The notes under the pieces are model-generated. The model did not search any database, was not told the DNA's origin, and saw only the letters and a program-made list of their open reading frames with translations. From contig PBSL01000068.1 of NCBI GenBank assembly GCA_002726205.1, forward strand, positions 84,707-148,706: a DNA stretch of 64,000 nucleotides, read 5' to 3'. The stretch is from Planctomycetaceae bacterium. Lineage in GTDB: Bacteria; Planctomycetota; Planctomycetia; Planctomycetales; Planctomycetaceae. This document shows, piece after piece, positions 1 to 12,817 of this stretch (the stretch's first letter is position 1; every line of letters begins with the position of its first letter). A program made the position numbers and the translations under genes.

Positions 1-440
1 GCGCGCGACCCCCGTTGCAGACGGTCCATCAACCGTTTCTGGGAAACAGTCGGCCGGCGGTGGTGAACCGGTCGATTGGGGGTGGGGCCCTGGTGGTCCG
101 CAACCGCTGGACGGCCGACGGGCTGGGAATGTCGAGCCGGACGCGATCGACCTGGGCACTCGACGGAACCCGGCGCTGGTTCTGTGCCCGGGTGGCCATC
201 GACGACACCGCCGCTGGTGGCGGTGACGTCGTGTTCCGGGTGAAGCTTGATGGTCGAACGGCCTGGACCAGCGGTTCGGTGACCGGTCGTGATCGGCCAC
301 AACAGGTGGGGCCACTGGATCTCTACGGTACGACCCGGTTGACGCTGGAGGTGGATTACGGTCGCCGGGCCGATGTCGGCGATCACGCCGCCTGGCTGGA
401 ACCTCGTTTGCTTCCCGGCTCCGGGCGGAAGCGACCCTAG
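1..440 (+). CDS. NPCBM/NEW2-type carbohydrate-binding domain protein, C-terminal fragment
   Basis: The reading frame is open from the left edge (first full codon at base 3) to a TAG at 438-440, so this is the 3' end of a gene that begins outside the window. The roughly 146 visible residues contain the end of a jelly-roll-like domain: an 'A..GVD' style pattern is outside, but 'FCARVAIDD', 'VVFRVKLDG', 'WTSGSV' and 'LTLEVDYG.....DHAAWLEPRL' match the strand order of NPCBM (novel putative carbohydrate-binding module) domains, which planctomycetes attach to secreted enzymes and sensors. What enzyme domain precedes it cannot be seen. It converges on, and overlaps by 4 nt, the DUF4159 gene. Confidence 0.7.
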   Translation, partial: ARPPLQTVHQPFLGNSRPAVVNRSIGGGALVVRNRWTADGLGMSSRTRSTWALDGTRRWFCARVAIDDTAAGGGDVVFRVKLDGRTAWTSGSVTGRDRPQQVGPLDLYGTTRLTLEVDYGRRADVGDHAAWLEPRLLPGSGRKRP

Positions 441-2890
441 GGATTGCGGCCGACGACCGGACGGCGTCTGAGTGCCAGTCGGCGGTCTTCGAGCAGATCC
501 TTGAAACGGACGTCCTGGAGCATGGCGTAGAGAATCACGTTGATCGCGATGCGGAAGGCGTCCTTGCTGACGTAGCCGGAGCAGGCGACCGAGGCCTGTC
601 GCTGCAGGGCACAGCTGATGTCGTAGCGGCTGTAGATCATCACGTAGCGTCCATCGACCCGCAGCCCCTCGAGGAACGGTTCTCCCTCGCGAACGACCGT
701 GGCCAGGGCCGATTCCTTGCCCTTGCCGTCGGGGATGACACGGCGTTTGACCTTGCGGATGTCGTGGCCGAGTTCGAGCTGAAAGAGCTCGTGATCGACG
801 GGGACACGTTCGAGTTTCACGTCGGGGTAGAGTTGGGCCACCAGTCGGCGAAAACTCTGATCGAATGGCCGGGCACCACAGATCGCGTCGGCGAACAGGA
901 GCCCTCCGTTGTCGAGGTACTTGCGGAGTTGCCGGCGTTCGCCATCGGAGAAGTCAAAGCGATTGCGGCCGTGCATGAAGACCAGCGGATAACGGAACAG
1001 TGTCGGATCGGTGGCGGGCAACTCGCGGGCACGGGTCGAGGCGGTCAGGCCGACGGTGCGGTTGAGTGCCAGCAACAAGTTCCGGATCGCCAGCGGAGCG
1101 TCATTCCAGCCGCCGGTGTGACGCAGTTTCGGGAGTTTCAGCAGGCCACGCTCGATCCGGTCTTCCTGTCCCGACTGGTCGGCGAGTTCCTGTTGGTCGA
1201 GCTTGTTGGGGGGCTCGCGACCGGTGGCATAGGCGACGACGTTCACGCCCAGCTTCAGGGCCCGGATGATCATCGTTTTCAGCGGGACCGGCCGACCCGG
1301 CGGGTCCTGTCGCATCCACTTGTTCCAGAGGCAGGAGAGATCCTCGGGGGTGAAGATGATCACCGTGCGGCAGCCGAAATCGACCCCGTACAGCTTGATG
1401 CTCTCGGCCTCGGTGAACAGGTACTCGCTGCGGAAGACCGGGTGCTCGGGGGGAAGTTGCTTGAGCTTGGCTTCGCCGGCGGGGTAGAGCCGTTCGACGA
1501 GCCGGAACATGCCGTCGTGGAACCCGGCCCCGTTGCAGCAGTTGACCGCGAAGAGAAAACCTCCCTGGTCGAGGTAGGTCCTCAGCAGTTTGACCTGAGG
1601 ATCAGTCAACTGGGGAACATCCTCTCCGGTCATCAGCTGCATCGACCCCTGCAACAGGTCGCGGACGCCGGAATCACCGGTGAGTTTGTTGATGTCGACG
1701 ACCTGCCAGGTCATCAATTTGGGCCACTTGGGTAGCCCGGTGATGTGTTCGACCAGGTTCCGTGCGTCGTCACGGTGGTGATTCCAGTCGTCGTTGTTTC
1801 CGAACTGGAGCTTGTTGATCAGGACCGGGGCGAGTCCCTTCGAGAGGAACAGCAGTGCGAAGCTGGTCGCGATCACCGGGTCGTTCTCGATCCCCCCGGC
1901 CCGCCAACTGCCGTTTCTCTGGTTCTGACCGTTGACCAGGAACAGCGCCCCCTCGCGATACCAGTCGTGGTTGCCGAAGAAGCGTCGGCCCGAGAGCCGG
2001 CCGGCCCGTTCCATCCCGTAGAGATAATAGAGCAGCCAGGATTGGCTGCCGGGGTTGTGACCGACGGCGAAGCGGCGTCCCAGCCAGGTCAAGGCGCGTT
2101 CGAGTCGCCCGTCCTCGTCGGCCGGGGCACAGCAGTTGGGAGTGCCGTCGGGGTTGAGATCCCGGCTGTCTCGCAGCATGCCGGATGTTATCTGCAGGGT
2201 GGCGATTCCCGCGACGGTCATGCTCCCGGTACTCCCCAGCTGGCCTCCCCCGCCGGTATAGGACCAGCCCCCGTCACCGTTCTGGAACCGTTCCCAGTGC
2301 CGGCGGGTGCGTTCCCAGGTACGTCGATCGACTGCGATGCCGGCATGGACGGCATCGCGGAGTCCGAGAATTGCGAACTGGCCGTTGCTGCGATCGCCGC
2401 CGTTGCCGGGTCCGTTGCCCACCGAGTAATCCCACAGGCCCGCGCCGTTGCCGACGGCGACCTGGCCCTTCTGCAGCTTGTCGGCCAGTGTCTGGATTCG
2501 GCCCCGGTCGCGACGACCATCCTTGGCTGTCGCCAGGGCGCTGATCATCAACGAGACCTCGTAGGTCTCGTTGGGGAGTGCATCCAGTTGCCTGAGAAAG
2601 TTAAGGGCCTTGCGGACCGGTTCGTCCTCGGCCGTCATCCCGGAGTTCAACAGGGCGAGCAATGCCAGGCTGGTGGTCCCGACCGGGTTGCTCGCACGGG
2701 TCCGCGAGGTCCAGCTGCCGTCGGCCTGCTGGACACCACCCAGGAATTTCCTGGCCCGTTCGATTGAACGGACGACGGTTTCGGCTGTCAATTCGGCCGC
2801 GGGAGCAGGGCTGGGCGCCGCGAGCAGGATCCCCCACAACGGAAGAACAATCGACAGGATCACCGGACGGGAACAGGTGAAGTGCGGCAT
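437..2890 (-). CDS. Exported terpene-cyclase-like/DUF4159 protein
   Basis: Predicted 817-aa exported protein. The ATG at 2890 gives a hydrophobic signal peptide ending near 'SPAPAAE' (about residue 32). Residues about 40-340 are alpha/alpha-barrel repeats with 'GSWTSR', 'LALLALL', 'GGWSYTGGGG' motifs of the squalene-hopene cyclase/prenyltransferase-like superfamily. Two DUF4159 modules follow, about 390-560 ('LMTWQVVDINKLTG', 'LDQGGFLFAVNCCNG') and about 610-800 ('LDNGGLLFADAICGARPFDQSF', 'MIYSRYDISCALQ'). The reading frame stays open far upstream of 2890 but that extension is low-complexity Arg/Asp-rich and overlaps moxR, so it was excluded. The divergent MoxR and DUF58 genes match the usual planctomycete neighbourhood of DUF4159 proteins. 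Biochemical role unknown. Confidence 0.85.
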   Translation of the reverse strand: MPHFTCSRPVILSIVLPLWGILLAAPSPAPAAELTAETVVRSIERARKFLGGVQQADGSWTSRTRASNPVGTTSLALLALLNSGMTAEDEPVRKALNFLRQLDALPNETYEVSLMISALATAKDGRRDRGRIQTLADKLQKGQVAVGNGAGLWDYSVGNGPGNGGDRSNGQFAILGLRDAVHAGIAVDRRTWERTRRHWERFQNGDGGWSYTGGGGQLGSTGSMTVAGIATLQITSGMLRDSRDLNPDGTPNCCAPADEDGRLERALTWLGRRFAVGHNPGSQSWLLYYLYGMERAGRLSGRRFFGNHDWYREGALFLVNGQNQRNGSWRAGGIENDPVIATSFALLFLSKGLAPVLINKLQFGNNDDWNHHRDDARNLVEHITGLPKWPKLMTWQVVDINKLTGDSGVRDLLQGSMQLMTGEDVPQLTDPQVKLLRTYLDQGGFLFAVNCCNGAGFHDGMFRLVERLYPAGEAKLKQLPPEHPVFRSEYLFTEAESIKLYGVDFGCRTVIIFTPEDLSCLWNKWMRQDPPGRPVPLKTMIIRALKLGVNVVAYATGREPPNKLDQQELADQSGQEDRIERGLLKLPKLRHTGGWNDAPLAIRNLLLALNRTVGLTASTRARELPATDPTLFRYPLVFMHGRNRFDFSDGERRQLRKYLDNGGLLFADAICGARPFDQSFRRLVAQLYPDVKLERVPVDHELFQLELGHDIRKVKRRVIPDGKGKESALATVVREGEPFLEGLRVDGRYVMIYSRYDISCALQRQASVACSGYVSKDAFRIAINVILYAMLQDVRFKDLLEDRRLALRRRPVVGRNP

Positions 2891-3043
2891 TGCTCGATTG
2901 ACTCCCGGCACCGGAGCAGTCCATGATGAGCCAGCCGCCGGATGGTTGCCTGGCCGCGACCGTACCCGGCGGATCGCCCCTATCTTCAGTTGCTTTGTCC
3001 TCACCGTCAACTCCCTTACGCGTGTCTTCCTTTTTCCGCTGAC

Positions 3044-4056
<1,013 letters not shown>

Positions 4057-4057
<1 letters not shown>

Positions 4058-4953
4058 TGCCCTCCGTCGAAGAATACCTCAAGCCCGAGGTGGTCCGGAC
4101 CGTGTCGCGGTTGGACCTGCGGGCGAAGTTCATCATCGAGGGGTTTCTCAGCGGGTTGCACGCCAGCCCTTTTCACGGGTTCAGCGTCGAGTTCAGTGAG
4201 CACCGTCGCTATGCCCAGGGCGACGACCCGAAGCTGATCGACTGGCTGGTCTACGCCAAGACCGACCGTTACTACGTCAAGCAATACCAGGCCGAGACCA
4301 ACATTACCGGTTACCTGGTGATGGACCTCTCCGAGAGCATGGCCTACACCTACCGGCAGGAATTGACCAAGTTCGAATACTGCATCTGCCTGGCCGCGGC
4401 GCTGGGCTACCTGATGATTCACCAGCAGGATCCTGTCGGGTTGATCACGTTTGACGAGAAAATCCGATCGAGCCTGCCGGCGCGGAGCAAGCGAACCCAG
4501 TTGGCCAACGTGCTGGCGACACTGGCTCGTGCCAAGCCCGGTGGAGCGACCGAGATCGGAGACAACCTGGCCCGGATCGCCGCGATGATTCGCCACCGCA
4601 GCCTGCTGATGATTTTCAGCGACCTGCTGACCGAACCCGAGGCGGTTCTCCGCGGATTGCGGCAACTGCGGCACGCCGGCCACGACGTGATCGTGTTCCA
4701 CGTGCTCGACGAGGCCGAAACCACGTTTCCGTTCCGTGGGCTGGTTGACCTGCAGGACCCCGAAAGCGGGGAATCACTGGTGCTGGATGCCGAGGGAATC
4801 CGCGGGGATTACCTGGAGACGCTCGATGCACTCTGCGAGCGTTACGAAAAGGAGTGCCTGTCGATGGGGGCCGATTACGTGCGGTTGGACACGAGCATGA
4901 GGTTTGACCATGCGCTGGTCGGCTACCTCTCGCAACGACGCGCCCGTTTCTAG
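4057..4953 (+). CDS. DUF58 domain protein (MoxR partner)
   Basis: 298-aa DUF58 protein starting at the ATG that overlaps the moxR stop codon. The N-terminal part carries the DUF58 core 'GFSVEFSEHRRYAQGDD' and 'IDWLVYAKTDRYYVKQY' (about residues 45-85), followed by a von Willebrand A-like fold with 'LVMDLSESM' (MIDAS-like DxSxS at about 91-95). No membrane helix is evident, so it is probably cytoplasmic or peripheral. MoxR plus DUF58 pairs are known across bacteria and are linked to envelope or stress functions, but the substrate is not known. No BatA/vWA membrane gene follows here, unlike many planctomycete versions. Confidence 0.9.
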
Positions 4954-5060
4954 CCCGCTCGTTTTCACTCCTTAGACCGTCGATCCCGGGACACAGTCGA
5001 CAGGATCGGCACAACCGGTGCGATATCCGGGTTGCTGTTCGAAGCGTCCCGGGCAACTTC

Positions 5061-5089
5061 TTGCACGCTATTGAGACGGCTCGTAGAGT
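5061..5089 (+). promoter_or_regulatory. Possible promoter before the ABC exporter operon
   Basis: In the 289-nt gap between the DUF58 gene and the ABC ATPase, TTGCAC (5061-5066) and TAGAGT (5084-5089) are separated by 17 nt, each matching 4 of 6 consensus sigma70 positions. A transcript from here would have a leader of about 147 nt. Nothing else in the gap was recognised; no clear Shine-Dalgarno sequence precedes the ATG at 5243. Confidence 0.3.
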
Positions 5090-5242
5090 GAACTGCGGGC
5101 GATTTCGAATGGCCCGCAACACGGGATTCGACCCAACGGTTGCCGCCTCTCGTGCGTATGCGCGGGCGGGTCGCCTGACAGCCGCGCTGTCGTTTCCGAG
5201 ATTTGACATCTCCTCCCATTCACCAACACGCGGACCTCCTCG

Positions 5243-6250
5243 ATGGACACCAACGAAGCGGTCATCAAGATTCGGAACCTCTCGAAGAGCTACCGTGACT
5301 TCTGGGGACTGGAGAAGGTCCAGGCTCTCAAGTCGCTCTCGCTTGACGTGCACAAGGGTGAGATCTTCGGGTTGCTTGGCCCCAACGGTTCGGGCAAGAC
5401 CACCACGATGAAGCTGCTGCTGGGACTGCTGTTTCCCTCCAGCGGCGAGGTCACGATCCTGGGAGAATCGGCGAACAACGTCGAGAAAAACGAGCGGATC
5501 GGGTACCTGCCCGAGGAGTCCTATCTCTACAAGTTCCTCAACGCCGAGGAAACGCTCGACTTCTACGGTCGGCTGTTCAACATGACCAAGGCCGAGCGAC
5601 ACAGGCGGATCGACCACTACATCGACCTGGTGGGGCTCAACCACGCCCGTCATCGCCAGTTGAAGGAATACTCCAAGGGAATGACCCGGCGGATCGGGTT
5701 GGCACAGGCGCTGATCAACGACCCCGATCTCGTGTTGCTCGACGAGCCGACCACCGGGCTGGATCCGCTCGGCACCCGGGACATGAAGGACCTGATTCTG
5801 AAGCTGAGGGATGAAGGCAAGACGGTGGTGATGTGCAGTCACCTGCTGGCCGATGTCCAGAACGTCTGCGATCGGATCGCGATTCTCTACGAAGGCGAAC
5901 TCAAGGAACTCGGGCGGGTCGAGGACCTGTTGAAGGAACAGGGACGGACACAACTGATGACCTCGCGACTCGACGAGGCGGCTATTACCGAGGTCCGCCA
6001 GGTCCTCGAGAAGCACGGGGCCTCGGTCGAGACTGTTGACCATCCCACCAGCACGCTCGAGGAACTCTTCCTGAAAACCGTCCAGGAGAGTCGCGATCGG
6101 CCGGGACGACGTTTCGTGCCCGAGGACGCTCCTGCAGATGCCAGTGAAGAAGAGAGTGTCGAGGATGTCGGGCCGTCGGATGACTCACCTGCCGACGCGG
6201 CCGTCGAGTCCCAGGCCGCTTCGAACCAGGAGTCCCCGGACGCCGACTGA
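5243..6250 (+). CDS. ABC transporter ATP-binding protein (ABC-2 exporter type)
   Basis: 335-aa ATPase subunit of an ABC-2 type exporter. It shows Walker A 'GPNGSGKT' (about 46-53), the signature 'YSKGM' (about 150), Walker B '[13 protein letters not shown]' and the switch His in 'VVMCSHLL'. The NBD ends near residue 220; the remaining C-terminal region includes a conserved 'LEELFLKTV' segment typical of CcmA/NatA-like subunits and a final acidic, alanine-rich tail of about 50 residues that looks disordered. The permease starts 33 nt downstream. Substrate not predictable from sequence; the family exports drugs, lipids or proteins. Confidence 0.92.
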   Translation: MDTNEAVIKIRNLSKSYRDFWGLEKVQALKSLSLDVHKGEIFGLLGPNGSGKTTTMKLLLGLLFPSSGEVTILGESANNVEKNERIGYLPEESYLYKFLNAEETLDFYGRLFNMTKAERHRRIDHYIDLVGLNHARHRQLKEYSKGMTRRIGLAQALINDPDLVLLDEPTTGLDPLGTRDMKDLILKLRDEGKTVVMCSHLLADVQNVCDRIAILYEGELKELGRVEDLLKEQGRTQLMTSRLDEAAITEVRQVLEKHGASVETVDHPTSTLEELFLKTVQESRDRPGRRFVPEDAPADASEEESVEDVGPSDDSPADAAVESQAASNQESPDAD

Positions 6251-6283
6251 CCAACATTCTCCCCTCCCGGGCAAAGACCTTCC

Positions 6284-8281
6284 ATGTCGTTTGATTACGA
6301 ACCCTTTGACTTCCTGGTCGAGGCCGGAAACTGGGCGATCCGCCTTGGATCGTTCCTGCTTCTGGTCGTCGTCCTGGCGTGCTTGCTTTCGCTGCAAAAG
6401 CACAAGACCGCCGGGCCGCGCCTGGTGTTCTCATGGATCCAGCGCTTTCTGCGCGACTTGATGCAGGTCTCGTTTCGGCGGGTCGGCGCGATTGCCCAGT
6501 TGACCTTCCGCGAGTCGGTCCGGCGCAAGGCCCTGTGGGTCTTTGGCATCTTCGCGCTACTGTTCATGTTCGGCAGCTGGTTCCTGGACGATCCCAACAA
6601 CCGGGTTGATCTGCAGGTCAAGAACTACATCAGCTTTGTACTGACGGCAATCACCTGGTTGATCCTGCCGGTCGTGATACTGCTCTCCTGCTGGGGGCTG
6701 CCCGAGGACATTCGCAACCGTTCGTTGCACACGGTGGTGACCAAGCCGGCCCGGAAGACCGAGATCGTGATCGGCCGGGTGGTTGGTTTCGGCACACTGA
6801 TGACGATCCTGGTCCTGATCATGGGCGTGGCGGGCTTCTTCTGGATCGACCGCGAGGTGGCTCACAGCCTCAACACGTTCTCCGAGACGCTTGTTGAGGG
6901 CGGTGTCGAGAAGAGTGTTGCGATGGTTTCCGGTGACGACGGTGTGACGGTCACCGTGACGGTCGATGAAGCACCGACGGTGACAACTGCCGCGAGTCGA
7001 TCGGCATTGCGGCAGGAGAGTCCCGAGGTCTACGAGTTGGCTGAACGGGCGCGCCTGAAGGCGCTGAACCGTTTTCTCGTCGCCAAGCGGCCCGTCTACG
7101 GCATACTCAGTTTCAAGGGGGCCGACGGTCGACCGACCGAAAAGGGTGTCAATACCGGCGATGTCTGGGAGTACCGGACCTACATCGAGGGTGGCAACCA
7201 GTGGCGGGCGATCTGGGACTTCGAGAACGTCGGTGACGAATCGGGTTCGGACAGCTGGCTGCTCGAGAGCAGCTTCGAGGCATTTCGGACGCACAAGGGC
7301 AACGACATTTCCAAGAGTCTCCTGCTTCAGTATTCACTGACCCGGGTCCGGCGTCGCGTTTTCCAGGACGCCACGGGTCGCATGATCTCGGCCGCGGTCG
7401 TTCGCAAGGCCGGTGACGAGGCTTTCGAGGCTCACGTCGACGGCCAGACGGTTTCCGTACAACCGGTTTCGGTGTCGGCCCGGGCCGTCGAGGTTCGTGA
7501 CAACCGTTACGTGCTGGTCTCCGATCCACTGGTCGTCGTGGATATGACCGAGGAATTGCGGGTGCCGCTGTCGAGTTTCAATATCAGCGAGTTCGGCGAA
7601 AACGTCACGGCGTTGAAAAGCGAGATCGACTTTTACGACCAGGAGAGTGGGGAAAGCAAGAAACTGAAACTCGAGGACCTGATCAATGACCAGGGTGAGT
7701 TACGGATCGAGGTCGCCTGCCTTGATTCGGGCCAGTATCTCGGCATGGCTCGCCGGGACCTGTTCATCAAGCTGCCCAGCAATCGCTTCGTCGTCGGTTA
7801 CAGCAAGGCGATTTTCACCGTCTGGCTGATGCTGGTACTGGTCGTCACACTCGGCGTGACCTCCAGTTGTTTCCTGAAGGGCCCGATCGCCATGCTGTTG
7901 ACGTTCAATTTTCTGATCGTCGGCCAGGGCTTCCGGCAGTTCCTCGAGAAGATCGTCGGGGGCGAGGTCGATGGCGGCGGGCCACTGGAGTCGATCATCC
8001 GGATCGTGCGACAGATCAACCTGACCGATGACCTGCCCGATACGTTGTTCTACAATGCAGTGGCGACGATCGACGAGTTCCTCAACCAGGGTTTGTTTAT
8101 CGTGCAGAACATCATTCCCGACTTCCGGAACTTCCGGGTGGCTCCCTACGTGGCCAATGGGTTTGACGTTCCCTGGTCCCAGGCACTGGCTCCTTCGATC
8201 GGTGTCACGCTGGCTTACTTGATTCCCTGCCTGATCGTCGGCTACTACAGCCTCTCGTTGCGGGAGCTCGAACACAAATGA
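6284..8281 (+). CDS. Large ABC-2 type permease
   Basis: 665-aa membrane protein, the likely permease for the upstream ATPase. Membrane segments visible: about residues 16-36, 82-100, 108-130 ('FVLTAITWLILPVVILLSCW'), 165-185 ('VVGFGTLMTILVLIMGVAGFF'), then a large extracytoplasmic beta-rich domain of about 300 residues (200-500), followed by helices about 508-530, 532-555 and a final one near 635-655. Placing a big periplasmic domain between helix groups is typical of planctomycete ABC-2 permeases with the COG1277-like layout. Its stop overlaps the next gene's ATG by 4 nt, so the three genes 5243-9666 are probably one operon. Confidence 0.85.
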   Translation: MSFDYEPFDFLVEAGNWAIRLGSFLLLVVVLACLLSLQKHKTAGPRLVFSWIQRFLRDLMQVSFRRVGAIAQLTFRESVRRKALWVFGIFALLFMFGSWFLDDPNNRVDLQVKNYISFVLTAITWLILPVVILLSCWGLPEDIRNRSLHTVVTKPARKTEIVIGRVVGFGTLMTILVLIMGVAGFFWIDREVAHSLNTFSETLVEGGVEKSVAMVSGDDGVTVTVTVDEAPTVTTAASRSALRQESPEVYELAERARLKALNRFLVAKRPVYGILSFKGADGRPTEKGVNTGDVWEYRTYIEGGNQWRAIWDFENVGDESGSDSWLLESSFEAFRTHKGNDISKSLLLQYSLTRVRRRVFQDATGRMISAAVVRKAGDEAFEAHVDGQTVSVQPVSVSARAVEVRDNRYVLVSDPLVVVDMTEELRVPLSSFNISEFGENVTALKSEIDFYDQESGESKKLKLEDLINDQGELRIEVACLDSGQYLGMARRDLFIKLPSNRFVVGYSKAIFTVWLMLVLVVTLGVTSSCFLKGPIAMLLTFNFLIVGQGFRQFLEKIVGGEVDGGGPLESIIRIVRQINLTDDLPDTLFYNAVATIDEFLNQGLFIVQNIIPDFRNFRVAPYVANGFDVPWSQALAPSIGVTLAYLIPCLIVGYYSLSLRELEHK

Positions 8282-9666
8282 ACCGCCTGTCTTCTCGGCA
8301 ACGCAAGATCGCCTACTTCCTGGGTATCCTGCTGCTGCTGATCCCGATCATCATGCTGGGCAGTCCGGCCAGCTCCGCCGATACCGGTGGTGTCCTGGCA
8401 CGGATGCGGCAGCCCGAGACCGAGGGGCAACTGGGGCTGGCCGAGCACAATCTCGGGCGTGTCGACCCGACCAGTGCTGCGATGAACCTGGTGTTGCTGG
8501 GACTGCGCGGTGTCGCGGTCAACATGCTGTGGATGGACTACATCGATCAGCAGAAGACCAAGAACTGGGCCCAGATGAGATCGACCACCGATTCGATCAC
8601 CATGCTGCAGCCGCACTATCTGCAGATCTGGCGGTACCACGGCTGGAACCTTGCCTACAACGTCGCTGCCGAGTGGGATGACGTTCGCGACCGGTACTAC
8701 TGGATCAAGGAGGGGGCGAAGTTCATCATCGACGGGACCGAGTTCAACCAGTTCTCGCCGGAGTTGCGGTACGACATCGGCCGGATCATCGGGCAAAAAA
8801 TCGGCATCGCCGACGAGTGGCGGATCTACCGTCGCTATTTCAACCCCGGCGGTGCCCAGTACGAGGATCTGGCGGCCGACGAGAAGGGGGATCCAAGTCC
8901 CGAAAACCGTGGCGGTCCCGATCTGAAACTCAACCCCGAGGGCCTCGACAACTACCTCGCCGCCCAGAGGTGGTACCAGGAGGCCAACGACCTGGAAGCC
9001 CGGGGCTACGAACAGCACCTGATGATGCAGCATATCTTCCGGCAGTACCCCTACCGTTGCCAGCTCGACTACGCCGGGACGCTCAACCGCGAGGGCTTTT
9101 TTGGCGACGTGGCGCTGGAGGCCTGGCGGCAGGCCCAGGATGACTGGATCACCAAGTACGGCCAGGAGATGTTTGATACCGGACAGGATTTCAAGGTGAA
9201 ACTTGAATTGCCCGGTGAGGCGGATTACGCCGAGTTGGCCCGATCGCAGGATGTCGAAATCGCCAAGCTGCGGCAACTGGTCCGCAACTTCCAGAACGTC
9301 GTCAACTACCGCTACTGGCGGACCCGGGCCCTCTCGGAAGCCGAGCCGACAACCGCCCAGGCCCATCGGAAGTTGTTCGAGGGCGAGGAATTGTTCAAGG
9401 AAAACGAGCTGACCAGGGCCCGCAAGATGCTGATCGAGGGACTCGATCAACTCGAGGAGGTGCTGGTCCGCTACGAGAACCTGATCTCCGAAGACCTGAC
9501 TCTCGAGGAAGCCCTCTGGTCGTTGATGTTGATCAAGAAGATTGACGACCTGCTCGAGAAACCACCGGCGACCGACCTGCCCCTGACCGGGCTGTGGAAC
9601 AAGCACATCAACGACAAGGTGCCGTCGATGCAGTTCGATTTCAACCGCCGCTTTGGCGGGCTCTAG
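8278..9666 (+). CDS. Conserved planctomycete protein linked to ABC exporter, function unknown
   Basis: 462-aa protein whose ATG overlaps the permease stop. One N-terminal membrane anchor ('IAYFLGILLLLIPIIMLG', about residues 10-28) is followed by a mostly helical, Trp/Tyr-rich soluble region: 'LGLRGVAVNMLWMDYI', 'LQIWRYHGWNLAYNVAAEW', 'YYWIKEGAKFII', resembling TPR-like helical repeats (about 60-300), then a charged helical C-terminus. I do not recognise a named family. The tight coupling suggests it is an accessory subunit of the exporter, facing the periplasm or intracellular lumen if the single helix is a signal anchor. Start chosen because of the coupling overlap. Confidence 0.8.
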   Translation: MNRLSSRQRKIAYFLGILLLLIPIIMLGSPASSADTGGVLARMRQPETEGQLGLAEHNLGRVDPTSAAMNLVLLGLRGVAVNMLWMDYIDQQKTKNWAQMRSTTDSITMLQPHYLQIWRYHGWNLAYNVAAEWDDVRDRYYWIKEGAKFIIDGTEFNQFSPELRYDIGRIIGQKIGIADEWRIYRRYFNPGGAQYEDLAADEKGDPSPENRGGPDLKLNPEGLDNYLAAQRWYQEANDLEARGYEQHLMMQHIFRQYPYRCQLDYAGTLNREGFFGDVALEAWRQAQDDWITKYGQEMFDTGQDFKVKLELPGEADYAELARSQDVEIAKLRQLVRNFQNVVNYRYWRTRALSEAEPTTAQAHRKLFEGEELFKENELTRARKMLIEGLDQLEEVLVRYENLISEDLTLEEALWSLMLIKKIDDLLEKPPATDLPLTGLWNKHINDKVPSMQFDFNRRFGGL

Positions 9667-9671
9667 GCCCG

Positions 9672-9701
9672 TTGACACGACTTCGGATTCGTCGCTACAC
9701 T
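9672..9701 (+). promoter_or_regulatory. Sigma70-type promoter of hppA
   Basis: A perfect -35 box TTGACA (9672-9677) lies 18 nt before TACACT (9696-9701). Transcription would start near 9708, giving a 40-nt leader with a purine-rich GGGGACGG ribosome-binding region before the hppA ATG at 9749. This is one of the strongest promoter matches in the window. Confidence 0.55.
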
Positions 9702-9748
9702 CGCCCCGTGACTCGGTCAGAGAAATCCAAACGGGGACGGATCAAACG

Positions 9749-12367
<2,619 letters not shown>

Positions 12368-12382
12368 GAGCGAGGCTGTAGC

Positions 12383-12817
12383 GTGAGTGCCGGAGATCCG
12401 ACGATCGACATCGAGGAGACAGGAGAAACAGGGCCACCGGCACTGAGGTTCGAGCAGGCCTGTTGCGCGGCGCGGATTGCCGAGGACTACCGCAGCCGTG
12501 ATATCGTTGTGCTCGATCTCACCGAGATCACGCCGATCGTTGATTTCTTCGTGATTGCAACCGGTACGAGTCGGAGACAGATTCGTGCCGTCGGCGAGGA
12601 GATCGGCCGCGTGTTCAAGGCGGCCGGTGATACCCGGCTGGGTATCGAGGGCTACGACAACAACTCGTCCTGGCTGTTGCTGGACTACGGCGACATTGTC
12701 GTTCACGTCCAGGACGCCGAGGCCCGGGAACTTTATGATCTCGAAGGTCTCTGGGCCGACGCGCTCCGCGTCGAATGGCAGTCGGACGCCGCGGCCCAGG
12801 ATATCGAACCGGAATGA
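12383..12817 (+). CDS. rsfS: Ribosome silencing factor RsfS
   Basis: 144-aa RsfS (Iojap/DUF143) protein, which binds ribosomal protein uL14 and blocks subunit joining in starvation. Family motifs are clear: 'DIVVLDLTEITPIVDFFVIATGTSRRQ' region, 'GYDNNSSWLLLDYGDIVVHV' and the C-terminal 'YDLEGLWADA'. The GTG at 12383 gives a family-like start with about 25 extra acidic N-terminal residues. The gene lies 15 nt after hppA and its stop overlaps argS by 4 nt, so translation is likely coupled to argS. Confidence 0.95.
   Translation: MSAGDPTIDIEETGETGPPALRFEQACCAARIAEDYRSRDIVVLDLTEITPIVDFFVIATGTSRRQIRAVGEEIGRVFKAAGDTRLGIEGYDNNSSWLLLDYGDIVVHVQDAEARELYDLEGLWADALRVEWQSDAAAQDIEPE

Noticed and set aside
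9653..9748. In-frame upstream extension of hppA
   Set aside because: It would overlap the preceding gene and the promoter; the ATG at 9749 gives a signal peptide and has a ribosome-binding region.
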